Position numbers and translations under genes: made by a program. A stretch of DNA of 7,039 nucleotides, from positions 1 through 7,039 of the forward strand of contig JAPTUI010000622.1 in the NCBI GenBank assembly GCA_028067895.1, written 5' to 3'. This DNA comes from Pseudomonadota bacterium. Its GTDB lineage: Bacteria > Pseudomonadota > Gammaproteobacteria > Steroidobacterales > Steroidobacteraceae. The notes under the pieces were generated by a model. That model did not search any database, had not been told where the DNA came from, and saw nothing but the letters and a program-made list of their open reading frames with translations. Below are positions 1 through 6,204 of the stretch, in pieces (within the stretch, counting starts at the first letter, position 1; every line of letters starts with the position of its first letter).

Positions 1-451
1 CGCTGAATCGCGGGACACTCGGGAATGAGGCAGCGGGAACTCCTTTCGGGGACACACAGTGATGATGCGCAGCTCCCGTGGTGCTGCCAAGCCCGCGCAC
101 ACCGTGCCGCATCGTGCGCCGCCTTTTCTGCGCAGGCTCATCTGTGAAATGCAACCGCATCCAGCCTCTTTCAGCGGATCCATTCCCCATTCTGTCGGGG
201 GGGTCTCGCTATCACATTTGAGCCTGCGTCATTCATGAGACACGCGCCACTCCGTCTGATCAGGTCAGTTATGTGAATATGAATCAGCAGATACACCAAA
301 CAGGTGGTCAGAACTGGTTCGCAGTGATCGCATTCGTGCATGACCCTTGTGTCCTGACAACATCTGAGTGTTCCGGCGAGACGATTCCTCGCCGACACCG
401 CACCGAGCGAGCACGGGATGGGCATCCGCTCGGACAGGTTGGGAGATGAAC
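1..451. other. Left flank with no convincing gene
   Basis: I see no gene, RNA, transposon end or terminator here. The open frames have low-complexity or implausible translations and no ribosome binding sites. The stretch from about 200 to 360 is less GC-rich than its surroundings, as is common in a promoter-bearing region, and it precedes the gene at 452. I could not find a convincing -35/-10 pair. A perfect CTGATCAG palindrome lies near 257-264 and may be chance. Confidence 0.5.
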
Positions 452-781
452 ATGTTTGAGTCAATCAGGTCCGCCACGCGGACAAACGTGGCAGGGGTGC
501 TCCTTCTGACCGCATCGTTTGCGCCGCAAGCCGCCCCTCAGCTGCAATCCGGTGTGCCAGCAACACCTACCGCGCAAAGCGCTCTCGCGAAGATGCAGGC
601 ATTCGAGGTGAAGGCGGAGTACTACGCGAAGAAGGCGGCATACTATCGGAACCGCGCTCGTGCCAATCTTGACGGCAAGCACGAAATCACGTGGCTTACA
701 CTCGCTAATCGCTGTGATCAAGAAGCCGAGCACTATCGTCGGCTGGCGGTGCGCGAGGCACGCAGTTTGCCTCCTCGCTGA
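452..781 (+). CDS. Small secreted protein of unknown function
   Basis: This encodes 109 residues. A start at 452 is preferred because GGGAG (441-445) sits six bases upstream; an ATG at 446 is in frame but too close to that site, and an upstream GTG at 368 would only add an implausible leader. Residues 1-30 look like a Sec signal peptide: basic residues at R6, R11, then a hydrophobic run GVLLLTASFA and small residues before PQAAP. The mature part is alanine-rich and helical, with tyrosine pairs (EYYAKKAAYY), then a GKHEITWLTLANRCDQEAEHYRRLA segment with one cysteine. I recall similar small exported proteins in proteobacteria but can name no function. It converges on the mer operon, with 139 bases between the two stop codons. 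A role in mercury resistance is not indicated. Confidence 0.65.
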   Translation: MFESIRSATRTNVAGVLLLTASFAPQAAPQLQSGVPATPTAQSALAKMQAFEVKAEYYAKKAAYYRNRARANLDGKHEITWLTLANRCDQEAEHYRRLAVREARSLPPR

Positions 782-920
782 GTGAGCAAAACGCGATCGG
801 AAGATCCCTGGCCGCCGGGTTGCAGCGCGAGAGAGCGTGAGCGCGCCCGGCTTCCCCAACGGTCTTGCCAAAGAATGCGACTGGCCCTGCGGCTCTGCGT
901 GTCTATGAATTTGATGTGGT

Positions 921-2598
921 CTATCCAGCACAGCAGGACAGCTGCTTCACGTCCTTCGAGAAGGTCTGCGCTGCGAGCTTCAATCCCTCGACCATCGTCA
1001 GATACGGAAAGAGCTGGCTCGAGAGATCAGTGACGGTCATGCGATGGTGGATGGCGAGTGCGGCCGCCTGATTCAGCTCCCCAGCCTCTGGCGCGACCGC
1101 CTGGACGCCGAGCAGTCGGCCGGTGCGGGCCTCGGCGACCATCTTGATGAAGCCGCGGGTGTCGAAATTCACGAGTGCGCGCGGCACATTATCGAGTGTG
1201 AGGGTGCGGCAGTCGTTCTCGATGCCCTGGTGGTACGCCGCCTGCTCGCTGAAGCCCACGGTGGCGACCCGCGGGTCGGTGAAAATCACTCTCGGCAGGG
1301 TGGTGAGGTCGAGCGTCGCGTGGCCGCCGGTCATGTTGATCGCGGCGCGGGTGCCGGCGGCTGCGGCGACGTAGACGAATTGCGGCTGGTCGGTGCAGTC
1401 GCCAGCGGCATAGATGTCCGGGGCGCGGGTCCGCATGTCGGAGTCGACCTGGATGGCCCCTTGATCATTGAGGGCGACGCCAGCGGCTTCGAGCGCGAGG
1501 CTGCGCGTATTGGGCGCGCGGCCGGTGGCGATCAGCAGACGCCCGGCCCGCCACTCACGGCTCGGGATCGTCAGCACGAATCCCCCGTCTCGGTGGGTAA
1601 TCGGACTGGCCTCAGTGTGTTCCAGGACCTCAATGCCCTCGGCGCGAAAGGCGGCCGTTAGCGCCTCACTAATGGCGGGACCTTCGCGGAAAAGCAGTGT
1701 GCTGCGCGCGAGGATCGTGACCCGGTTGCCGAGCCGCGCGAAGGCTTGTGCGATTTCCACGGACACGACAGACGAGCCAATCACGGCAAGGCGCTCCGGA
1801 ATGCCATTGCTCGCCAACGCTTCGGTCGACGTCCAGTAGGGGGTGTCTTCGATGCCGGGAATGGGCGGCACGGCCGCACTGGCTCCCGTGGCGATCAGAC
1901 AGCGATCGAAGGCCACCATTTGCTCGCCGCCTGCATTCAGCCGCACTGTGAGGCTGTGGCCGTCCCTGAAGCGAGCTTCGCCGTGCAGCACTGTGATATG
2001 GGAATTACCGGCGAGCACGCTCTCGTATTTGGCCTGGCGCAGCTCATCGACCCGCGATCGCTGCTGCTCGAGCAGCCGCTCGCGCAGGATGGTGGGGGCG
2101 TAGGCCGATGTCGAAGGGGCTCACCCGGCGTAAATGGGCAATGTGGGCGGCGCGGATCAGGATCTTCGAGGGCACGCACCCGACGTTGACACAGGTGCCC
2201 CCGAGGGTGCCACGCTCGATCAGAGTGACGCGCGCGCCGTCCTCCGTGGCCTTCAGCGCTGCCGCCATCGCCGCTGCGCCGCTGCCGAGGATGGCAATGT
2301 GCAATCCCCTCGCGCCGTGGCCAGACATGGTTGTCGGCGGCACAGATTCCCGTACGGCACCGCGAAATCCGCCCTGGGCTTGCCGGGACGGTGTGTCGGT
2401 CACCCTCGCCCGATAACCGAGCCCGGTCACCGCGACAATCAAGGCGTCCGGCGAGACACCCGCGTCGAGGGCGACTCAGGCGCTGCCCTGGGCGTAGGAC
2501 ACTTCGGCCGAGCGCACCCCCGGGACCTGCTCCAGCGCATGTTTGACGTGGGCGGCACAGGACTCGCAGGTCATGCCGGTGATGTCGAGCTGTGTCAT
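921..2598 (-). pseudogene. merA: Mercuric reductase, interrupted by a stop and a frameshift
   Basis: MerA is a cytoplasmic flavoprotein that reduces Hg(II) to Hg(0) with NADPH. The start at 2598 follows a GAGGGGG site. Residues 1-70 form the N-terminal HMA domain with an intact GMTCESC (C11, C14). Codon 41 is TGA (2476-2478), where Tn501 MerA has Gln. The core then resumes: FAD motif GSGAAAMA, and the redox pair GGTCVNVGC with cysteines at codons 136 and 141, the same numbers as in Tn501. The frame breaks at about 2091-2110, after SPFD, and continues one frame over as APTILRERLL to the end, including YVAAAAGTRAA, DNVPRAL and the C-terminal SCCAG. Start to stop is 1675 nt before the stop codon, against 1683 for the 561-residue Tn501 enzyme as I recall it, so about 8 nt are missing. 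All catalytic residues are still encoded but split. Restart codons after the TGA (TTG at 2442, ATG at 2328) could not rescue the frameshift. No merD or merE follows. Confidence 0.93.
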
Positions 2599-2638
2599 AA
2601 GGGCGGTTCCCCCTCAAGTCCCCGAGAGTCTAACCGAT

Positions 2639-3061
2639 TCACCCGTTCGCCGACGGTTGACATGTCGGCGCGGTACAGCGTCGCACCGGTGGCGAGACCA
2701 GATCCCACACCGACACAGCGAGCATGAAGGCGAGCCCGACGTAAAGTAGCGGAGCCGTCCCGATATGAGCGAATCGCATCAGGAGCGCCGCCGAGAGCAC
2801 CAGCAGTGGCCCAATGACACCGAGTACGAGGCGCCGAGTCTGGCGGTGACTCCGCCAGCCGAGCGCATTCGCGGCGAGCGCAAGCAGCGCAAAGATCGGA
2901 ATGAGTGTGGTGATGAACAGACTTTCCCAGCGTGTGAGGAATCCAAGGCCGATCGCCGCGCCGAAACTGGCGAGCGCCGGGAAACAGGCCGCGCAGCCCA
3001 TCGCTGAGATGAAGGCGCCAAGAAATCCTGCTTTGTCCGCGATTCGTGTGGCGAGTGCCAT
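2639..3061 (-). CDS. merC: Mercury transport protein MerC
   Basis: MerC is an inner-membrane protein that carries Hg(II) into the cytoplasm. The product is 140 residues, the same length as Tn21 MerC, and aligns along its whole length (for example RIADK, SAMGCAACFPALASFGAA, NALGW, YVGLA). Four hydrophobic segments are visible, at about residues 13-40, 46-68, 78-96 and 102-122. The metal-binding cysteines in the first segment (C23, C26) and the C-terminal pair (C129, C134, in RRCTAPTC) are all present. The ATG start has GAGGAG eight bases upstream, and the gene lies 32 bases after merP. It is the only structural mer gene here without visible damage. Without a working reductase, its expression would be expected to raise mercury sensitivity (inference). 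Confidence 0.93.
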   Translation of the reverse strand: MALATRIADKAGFLGAFISAMGCAACFPALASFGAAIGLGFLTRWESLFITTLIPIFALLALAANALGWRSHRQTRRLVLGVIGPLLVLSAALLMRFAHIGTAPLLYVGLAFMLAVSVWDLVSPPVRRCTAPTCQPSANG

Positions 3062-3093
3062 GGGGTGTTCTCCTCGTTGCGGTGCCGAGCAGG

Positions 3094-3360
3094 TTATCGC
3101 TCGACCGTTGACGGATAACCTGCGTTGCGGGTCGCCTGCGTCAGCGCCGCGACGGTGGTCTTCGAGTCATCGAACGTTACGATTGCGTCCTTCTTCGCCA
3201 GACTCACCGCGATCTTACCGATGTCAGGGACTTTCGAGAGCGCTTCTTTGACCGTTACGGGCGCTTTGCATGGTCGGAATGGCCAGTGTGACGTTTCGGG
3301 TGGTGGCCATACCGGAGCGACGATGTCTGCGCGCGCAAGTGCGGCAAGCGGCTTTTTCAT
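3094..3360 (-). CDS. merP: Degenerate periplasmic mercury-binding protein MerP
   Basis: MerP is a small exported HMA-fold protein that normally binds Hg(II) through GMTCxxC and hands it to MerT. The open frame is 88 residues (91 in Tn501) and starts at an ATG with GAGGAG upstream. Residues 1-18 match the signal peptide, ending APVW, although R10 and D12 interrupt its hydrophobic core. Residues 35-88 match the C-terminal half (VTVKEALSKV, VTFDDSKT, NAGYPS). Residues 19-30 are nonsense: the adjacent frame from 3307 reads ATTRNVTLAIPTM, the expected mature N-terminus. One base was lost from the TGGGCC expected there, and a second lesion at about 3262-3273 restored the frame. GMTCxxC is gone, leaving a single cysteine (C31), so mercury binding is very unlikely even though the frame is open. 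It could equally be called a pseudogene. Confidence 0.88.
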   Translation of the reverse strand: MKKPLAALARADIVAPVWPPPETSHWPFRPCKAPVTVKEALSKVPDIGKIAVSLAKKDAIVTFDDSKTTVAALTQATRNAGYPSTVER

Positions 3361-3393
3361 GACGAACTCCTCACTTCAATGGAACAGGCGGCT

Positions 3394-3762
3394 TCAATAG
3401 AACAGGGGTGCGGCGTACGGGAAGGCGAATGCGACCAAAACCAACGTGGCGACGCACCAGAAAATGACCTTGTAGGTGGTCCGGGCGCGCGGCATGGTAC
3501 AAACCTCATCGGGCGTGCAGGCGCGCGCCGGCCCAAAAATGCGCCGCCACGCGAAGAACGAGGCGATCAGCGCGGCGCCGAGGAAGAACGAGCGGTCGGG
3601 CTCGAGCCGCGTCAAGTTGCCGATCCAGGCACCATCCACGTCCAGCAGCACGAGAACGAGCGGTTCGAGACAGTAGGACGAGCCCAGCACCGCAGCCGGC
3701 CCGCCGAGGACGAGGTTTTCCATTCTGACCGCGGGGTGTTGGGCCGGGGTTTCTCCGCGCAT
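3394..3762 (-). CDS. merT: Mercuric transport protein MerT, probably impaired
   Basis: MerT is the inner-membrane importer that takes Hg(II) from MerP to MerA. The product is 122 residues (116 in Tn501) and is recognisable throughout: GAWIGNLT, GAALIA, RRIF, RTTYKVIFWC, FPY. The ATG at 3762 has AAGAGG six bases upstream. Three hydrophobic segments are present. The cytoplasmic pair C82/C88 remains, but the first-helix CC pair is Y30-C31, consistent with TGC to TAC. Where relatives have small or hydrophobic residues there are acidic ones: E33, D41 and D43 in the first helix, plus D56 and D85. These changes would be expected to stop transport, so this is probably an open but non-functional gene. 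It is the first gene after the mer promoter, and merP follows after 33 bases. Confidence 0.9.
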   Translation of the reverse strand: MRGETPAQHPAVRMENLVLGGPAAVLGSSYCLEPLVLVLLDVDGAWIGNLTRLEPDRSFFLGAALIASFFAWRRIFGPARACTPDEVCTMPRARTTYKVIFWCVATLVLVAFAFPYAAPLFY

Positions 3763-3794
3763 GCAGTGCCTCTTGCGGATTCCGAGATTGGGGT

Positions 3795-3825
3795 ACCTTA
3801 AGACCGTACCCGACTACGGAGTCAA
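3795..3825 (-). promoter_or_regulatory. MerR-type mer promoter and operator
   Basis: On the minus strand a -35 TTGACT (3820-3825) and a -10 TAAGGT (3795-3800) are separated by exactly 19 bases, the over-long spacing typical of promoters that MerR activates by untwisting DNA. The spacer holds the operator dyad. On the plus strand it reads CCGTAC (3804-3809), CCGA, CTACGG (3814-3819), one base from a perfect inverted repeat. The order and sequence match the Tn501/Tn21 merT promoter. It drives merTPCA, and its edge overlaps the ribosome binding site of merR. Confidence 0.92.
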
Positions 3826-3826
3826 T

Positions 3827-3973
3827 GTGCCAGAGTCCTATACGATCGGCGCGCTGGCACGACAGATCGGCGTCAATGTGGAGACGGTCCGTTACTACCA
3901 ACGCCCGGGCCTCATCGGGGAGCCGCGCCGCCCGCCAGGTGGGATCCGCCGCTACGGCCCCGAGTACGTGCCA
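3827..3973 (+). pseudogene. merR: MerR regulator, 5' stub (DNA-binding part only)
   Basis: MerR represses and, with Hg(II), activates the mer promoter. A GTG at 3827 is the likely start, with GGAG (3818-3821) five bases upstream. An ATG at 3825 is in a different frame. Residues 5-48 are the MerR winged helix-turn-helix: YTIGALARQIGVN, VETVRYYQR, GLI, GGIRRYGPEYV. Similarity ends at about residue 48 (3970). The long dimerisation helix and the three Hg-binding cysteines, in a protein usually about 144 residues long, are absent. The frame continues into a foreign segment (see the neighbouring remnant) and stops at 4283-4285, giving a 152-residue chimera. Normal dimerisation and mercury sensing are not expected. 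Confidence 0.85.
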
Positions 3974-4331
3974 ATCAGATCGGCGTGCTTCTTCTGCCCG
4001 GCGAGCAAGCACTGGGAGCTCTTCTGGCTCGGCAGCGCATCATCCGGAACTCTTCGAGTGGGCACTCGCGATCGAGCGGGTGGCCCTCACCGGGCGGCAC
4101 AGCCGGTTCGATGCGGTGGAGTTCGGCGCGGACTGGGAGGACCTGGTGCGAAACGCCGAGCGCTTCCCAAGCTCGAAGACGACGGTCGGGCTCGGATGCT
4201 CGTTCGCCTGGAACCACTGGGCGCGGGTGAACGGTGTCGTCGACGGGGATTTCAAGGTGCGCCTGGTATTGACGGATCACCGTAAGATGAACGATCGGTT
4301 ACCTCAGCACCGAACCAGCCGCAAGAGCTGA
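3974..4331 (+). pseudogene. 3' remnant of a PAPS-reductase-like gene, frameshifted
   Basis: This is a C-terminal fragment of a second gene joined to the merR stub. In the merR frame it reads SACFFCPASKHWELFWLG (from 3980). At about 4040 one extra base (or two missing) shifts the frame, and the protein continues as HPELFEWALAIERVALTG, then VGLGCSFAWNHWARVNG, up to a stop at 4329-4331. Third codon positions are almost all G or C in the first frame before 4040 and in the second after it, which marks both parts as formerly coding. CxxCPASK followed by HPELFxxALAIE and GLGxSFAW recalls phage and plasmid proteins of the phosphoadenosine phosphosulfate reductase family (PF01507), relatives of DndC; this is from memory and not certain. 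The nucleotide-binding N-terminus is absent. The last 28 bases overlap the 3' end of the RloB-like gene on the other strand, so the original stop may have been elsewhere. Confidence 0.55.
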
Positions 4332-4795
4332 TCGATGGCCGCAATATTGCTACGTGCCGCATCGAACATCGCTCGGCTAAAATTCCGATCAAGCACACCT
4401 TCTCGACTTGCTGGCGAGCCGAATCGGGCCTCAAAGGCTGCCTTGTTGTCTCGCGTTGATCGATGCGCTCGCTCACCCGCGACCTGCAGCAGGACCGCTT
4501 CCAGGCATGGATCATTCTCGATCGGTACGATCGAGTGCTGCTGTGCCAGGCGGCGCTCGCGGTCACCCCAGTGCCGATCGGTGTCCACGAGCACGCCGTA
4601 CTCGTCGAACTCCGTCGACGGTTTCAGTTCCAGAGCTAGGCGCAGGGCTCCGGCACCCCCGTGGCCATGAGAGTTGCGGCGCTGCAGGGTCGTCCCGCAG
4701 TTGCGCGGCAAGTACAGGTCGCGGATGAGTCGTGCTAACCGATCCTCCGCGTCGCCCTCGCAAACCAGCAAGACAGTAAAGTGAGTTCGACGCAC
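4304..4795 (-). CDS. RloB/TOPRIM-like protein, second gene of a defence-type pair
   Basis: The product is 163 residues from a GTG at 4795. It has the layout of RloB-type TOPRIM proteins: VLLVCEGDAED (residues 8-18, with the conserved Glu at E13), LVDTDRH with the DxD pair D71/D73, then ENDPCLEAVLLQ (93-104), which corresponds to the NPCxExWLL block of RloB. Such proteins are predicted metal-dependent nucleases and serve as effectors next to AAA15 ATPases in RloA-RloB, AbiL (AbiLii) and, with a different TOPRIM family, PARIS. It is a little shorter than the usual RloB length of about 200 residues. Only six bases separate it from the ATPase stop, in the same frame and without a clear Shine-Dalgarno, so translation is probably coupled to the ATPase. 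Nuclease activity is inferred from the family. Confidence 0.72.
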   Translation of the reverse strand: MRRTHFTVLLVCEGDAEDRLARLIRDLYLPRNCGTTLQRRNSHGHGGAGALRLALELKPSTEFDEYGVLVDTDRHWGDRERRLAQQHSIVPIENDPCLEAVLLQVAGERAHRSTRDNKAAFEARFGSPASREGVLDRNFSRAMFDAARSNIAAIDQLLRLVRC

Positions 4796-4801
4796 GTCGA
4801 G

Positions 4802-5998
4802 TCACATCCGGGGGACGGCGCCGTAGGTGCCAGCAAGGTACTTCGCGACTCGATTCTCATCGACCCGTACGCCCTCCATCGAGTCGAGCCGCCATGCAGA
4901 GCTGTCGAGACCGTCCTTCTCTACCAGCATGATTTGCGACTTCTGTAACTGCCGCATGACCTCAGCGGCGTGACACGTGAAGATGATCTGCGCGCCGTGA
5001 GGATTCGTTTCCTCCCAGGCGAAGAGATCTAGGATCGCCTCCATCGTGTGCGGGTGCAAATCACTGTCAAGCTCGTCGTATGCGATTAGCCCGCCGAACT
5101 GCAGTACCGGCAGAAACTGCGTGAGCAGTGCAAAGGCAGTCTTGGTGCCACTGGATTCATGAAGGAATGGCAGCAAATGCGCGCGGTTCTGCGAATCATG
5201 GTGCACGCCGAATGCATACCATTCCTTCTTTGTCTCGCCGGTGGGACTGGGCGTTTCGATTTCGCGCACAGTCACGTCCGCAAGGCCAAAGTCCCATTTG
5301 GCCAGCAGCTCCGGAAGGAGCTTGTGGAGTTCGGGGGCGCGAGCATATTGCTGCACGCATTGCTGAACCGCGTAATCGTGCGGCTGCCACCAGCGACCAC
5401 CCACGAACATGTTCGATGCGAAAGAGAAGCCGACAATTTCCTGGGCGAATGCGACACCGTATTGCGCAGCCCACGAGATAAGGGAAACGTTGGGACGGGC
5501 GCTTTCAGCCTGAGTCTGATCCAGGCCGAAGCCGTCCTGAATTACCTTGTACTTGTTGTCGAATGTCCGGCGTCGATCAAAGATGGCGTGCCATTGGCCC
5601 CTGCGAACTTTTCGCTCAAGTGATTCCGCGAGCACGTGAGATGTCGTGGTGCTAAGGCGATAGCGCAACAGCGTCTCCGGCTGCCGCGCATCCAGAATGA
5701 CCTCAAATTCGGTCGCATCCGCCGGGGCATTGAAATGAGGCGTCAAGGGGATCGTGCTTTCTGGAGGTACGTTGAACGAGGAGCGTACGAACCAAGCGAG
5801 GAAAGCTAGAGGTTGGATCAGAGAGCTCTTGCCCGAAGCGTTTGCGCCGAGGACCGCCATCGCAGTCGTCAGCCGCTGCTTCGAGAGTGGAGACACACGG
5901 TCCCAGCCGTTCACCGCATCCTTTTCGGTAAGCGTGAGCGGAACTTCCACCCGTTCGCGGAAGCTACGGAAATTTGAGAAGGCATAAGAATGAAGCAT
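4802..5998 (-). CDS. AAA15/ABC-type ATPase of a defence-type pair (RloA/AbiLi-like)
   Basis: A 398-residue cytoplasmic ATPase. The ATG at 5998 is chosen because family members begin MLxxYxFSNFRSF; a GTG at 6007 would add three residues, and neither has a strong ribosome binding site. Visible parts, numbered from the ATG: Walker A GANASGKS (51-58); a long middle insertion (about 90-265); the signature-like ESSGTK (281-286); Walker B with its catalytic Glu in IAYDELD (305-311) followed by SDLHPH; and the H-switch in FTCHAAE (His 343). The ending KYLAGTYGAVPRM matches the YLxGxYGAIP tail of RloA/AbiLi-type ATPases. Such proteins act as sensors that control a partner nuclease during phage infection; the RloB-like gene six bases downstream is the natural partner. 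All motifs are intact. Codon use is less GC-rich than in mer, suggesting separate acquisition. Which named system it belongs to cannot be settled by reading. Confidence 0.82.
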   Translation of the reverse strand: MLHSYAFSNFRSFRERVEVPLTLTEKDAVNGWDRVSPLSKQRLTTAMAVLGANASGKSSLIQPLAFLAWFVRSSFNVPPESTIPLTPHFNAPADATEFEVILDARQPETLLRYRLSTTTSHVLAESLERKVRRGQWHAIFDRRRTFDNKYKVIQDGFGLDQTQAESARPNVSLISWAAQYGVAFAQEIVGFSFASNMFVGGRWWQPHDYAVQQCVQQYARAPELHKLLPELLAKWDFGLADVTVREIETPSPTGETKKEWYAFGVHHDSQNRAHLLPFLHESSGTKTAFALLTQFLPVLQFGGLIAYDELDSDLHPHTMEAILDLFAWEETNPHGAQIIFTCHAAEVMRQLQKSQIMLVEKDGLDSSAWRLDSMEGVRVDENRVAKYLAGTYGAVPRM

Positions 5999-6088
5999 AG
6001 TGCGCACTGTCAGACGAGATGTCGATCAAGTGTACACGAACCACCGGTCCCAAAGCGCCAGAAGTGCTTCACATAATCGAAAGTTCGT

Positions 6089-6116
6089 ATGATATTCATC
6101 AGTTAGTCGCGCCAAA
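6089..6116 (-). promoter_or_regulatory. Candidate promoter of the ATPase/RloB-like unit
   Basis: On the minus strand TTTGGC (6111-6116) and TATCAT (6089-6094) are separated by 16 bases in a locally AT-richer stretch. The -10 differs from consensus at one position, but the -35 is weak. Transcription would begin near 6082 and leave a leader of about 80 bases before the ATG at 5998. The -10 overlaps the small inverted repeat ATGA-TAT-TCAT (6089-6099), which might be an operator. Confidence 0.3.
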
Positions 6117-6204
6117 GGCCTCGCAACGAGGGGGATCGGGGTTGCGCTTCAGCCGGCAAGCGTGACGTACAACGTAGCAGTTCGTAGTTGCGGATGACTT
6201 GTTT

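Noticed and set aside
180..260. Tn3/Tn21-family terminal inverted repeat (G-run followed by TCTCGC)
   Set aside because: Only the G-run and a few bases resemble such ends, and no partner copy was found on the other side of mer.
814..851. Hairpin GCCGGG/CCCGGC between the convergent genes as a terminator
   Set aside because: The stem is interrupted, the loop is long and there is no T-run on either strand.
1044..1661. Long plus-strand open frame (205 codons)
   Set aside because: It is antisense to conserved merA sequence; the merA translation aligns closely with known enzymes, so this frame is a shadow of GC-rich coding DNA.
2476..2478. TGA as a selenocysteine codon in merA
   Set aside because: The position is not a catalytic cysteine, no SECIS-like hairpin is evident just downstream, and the gene carries a second inactivating lesion.
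921..3973. Sequencing or assembly error as the cause of all mer lesions
   Set aside because: The lesions include multi-base deletions, motif-destroying substitutions and gene truncation confined to mer and the adjoining remnant, while the ATPase and both hypothetical genes are clean. Reads would still be decisive.
3975..4280. Minus-strand open frame of 101 codons
   Set aside because: It is antisense to the PAPS-reductase-like remnant, whose frames show the GC-rich third positions; no family resemblance or ribosome binding site.
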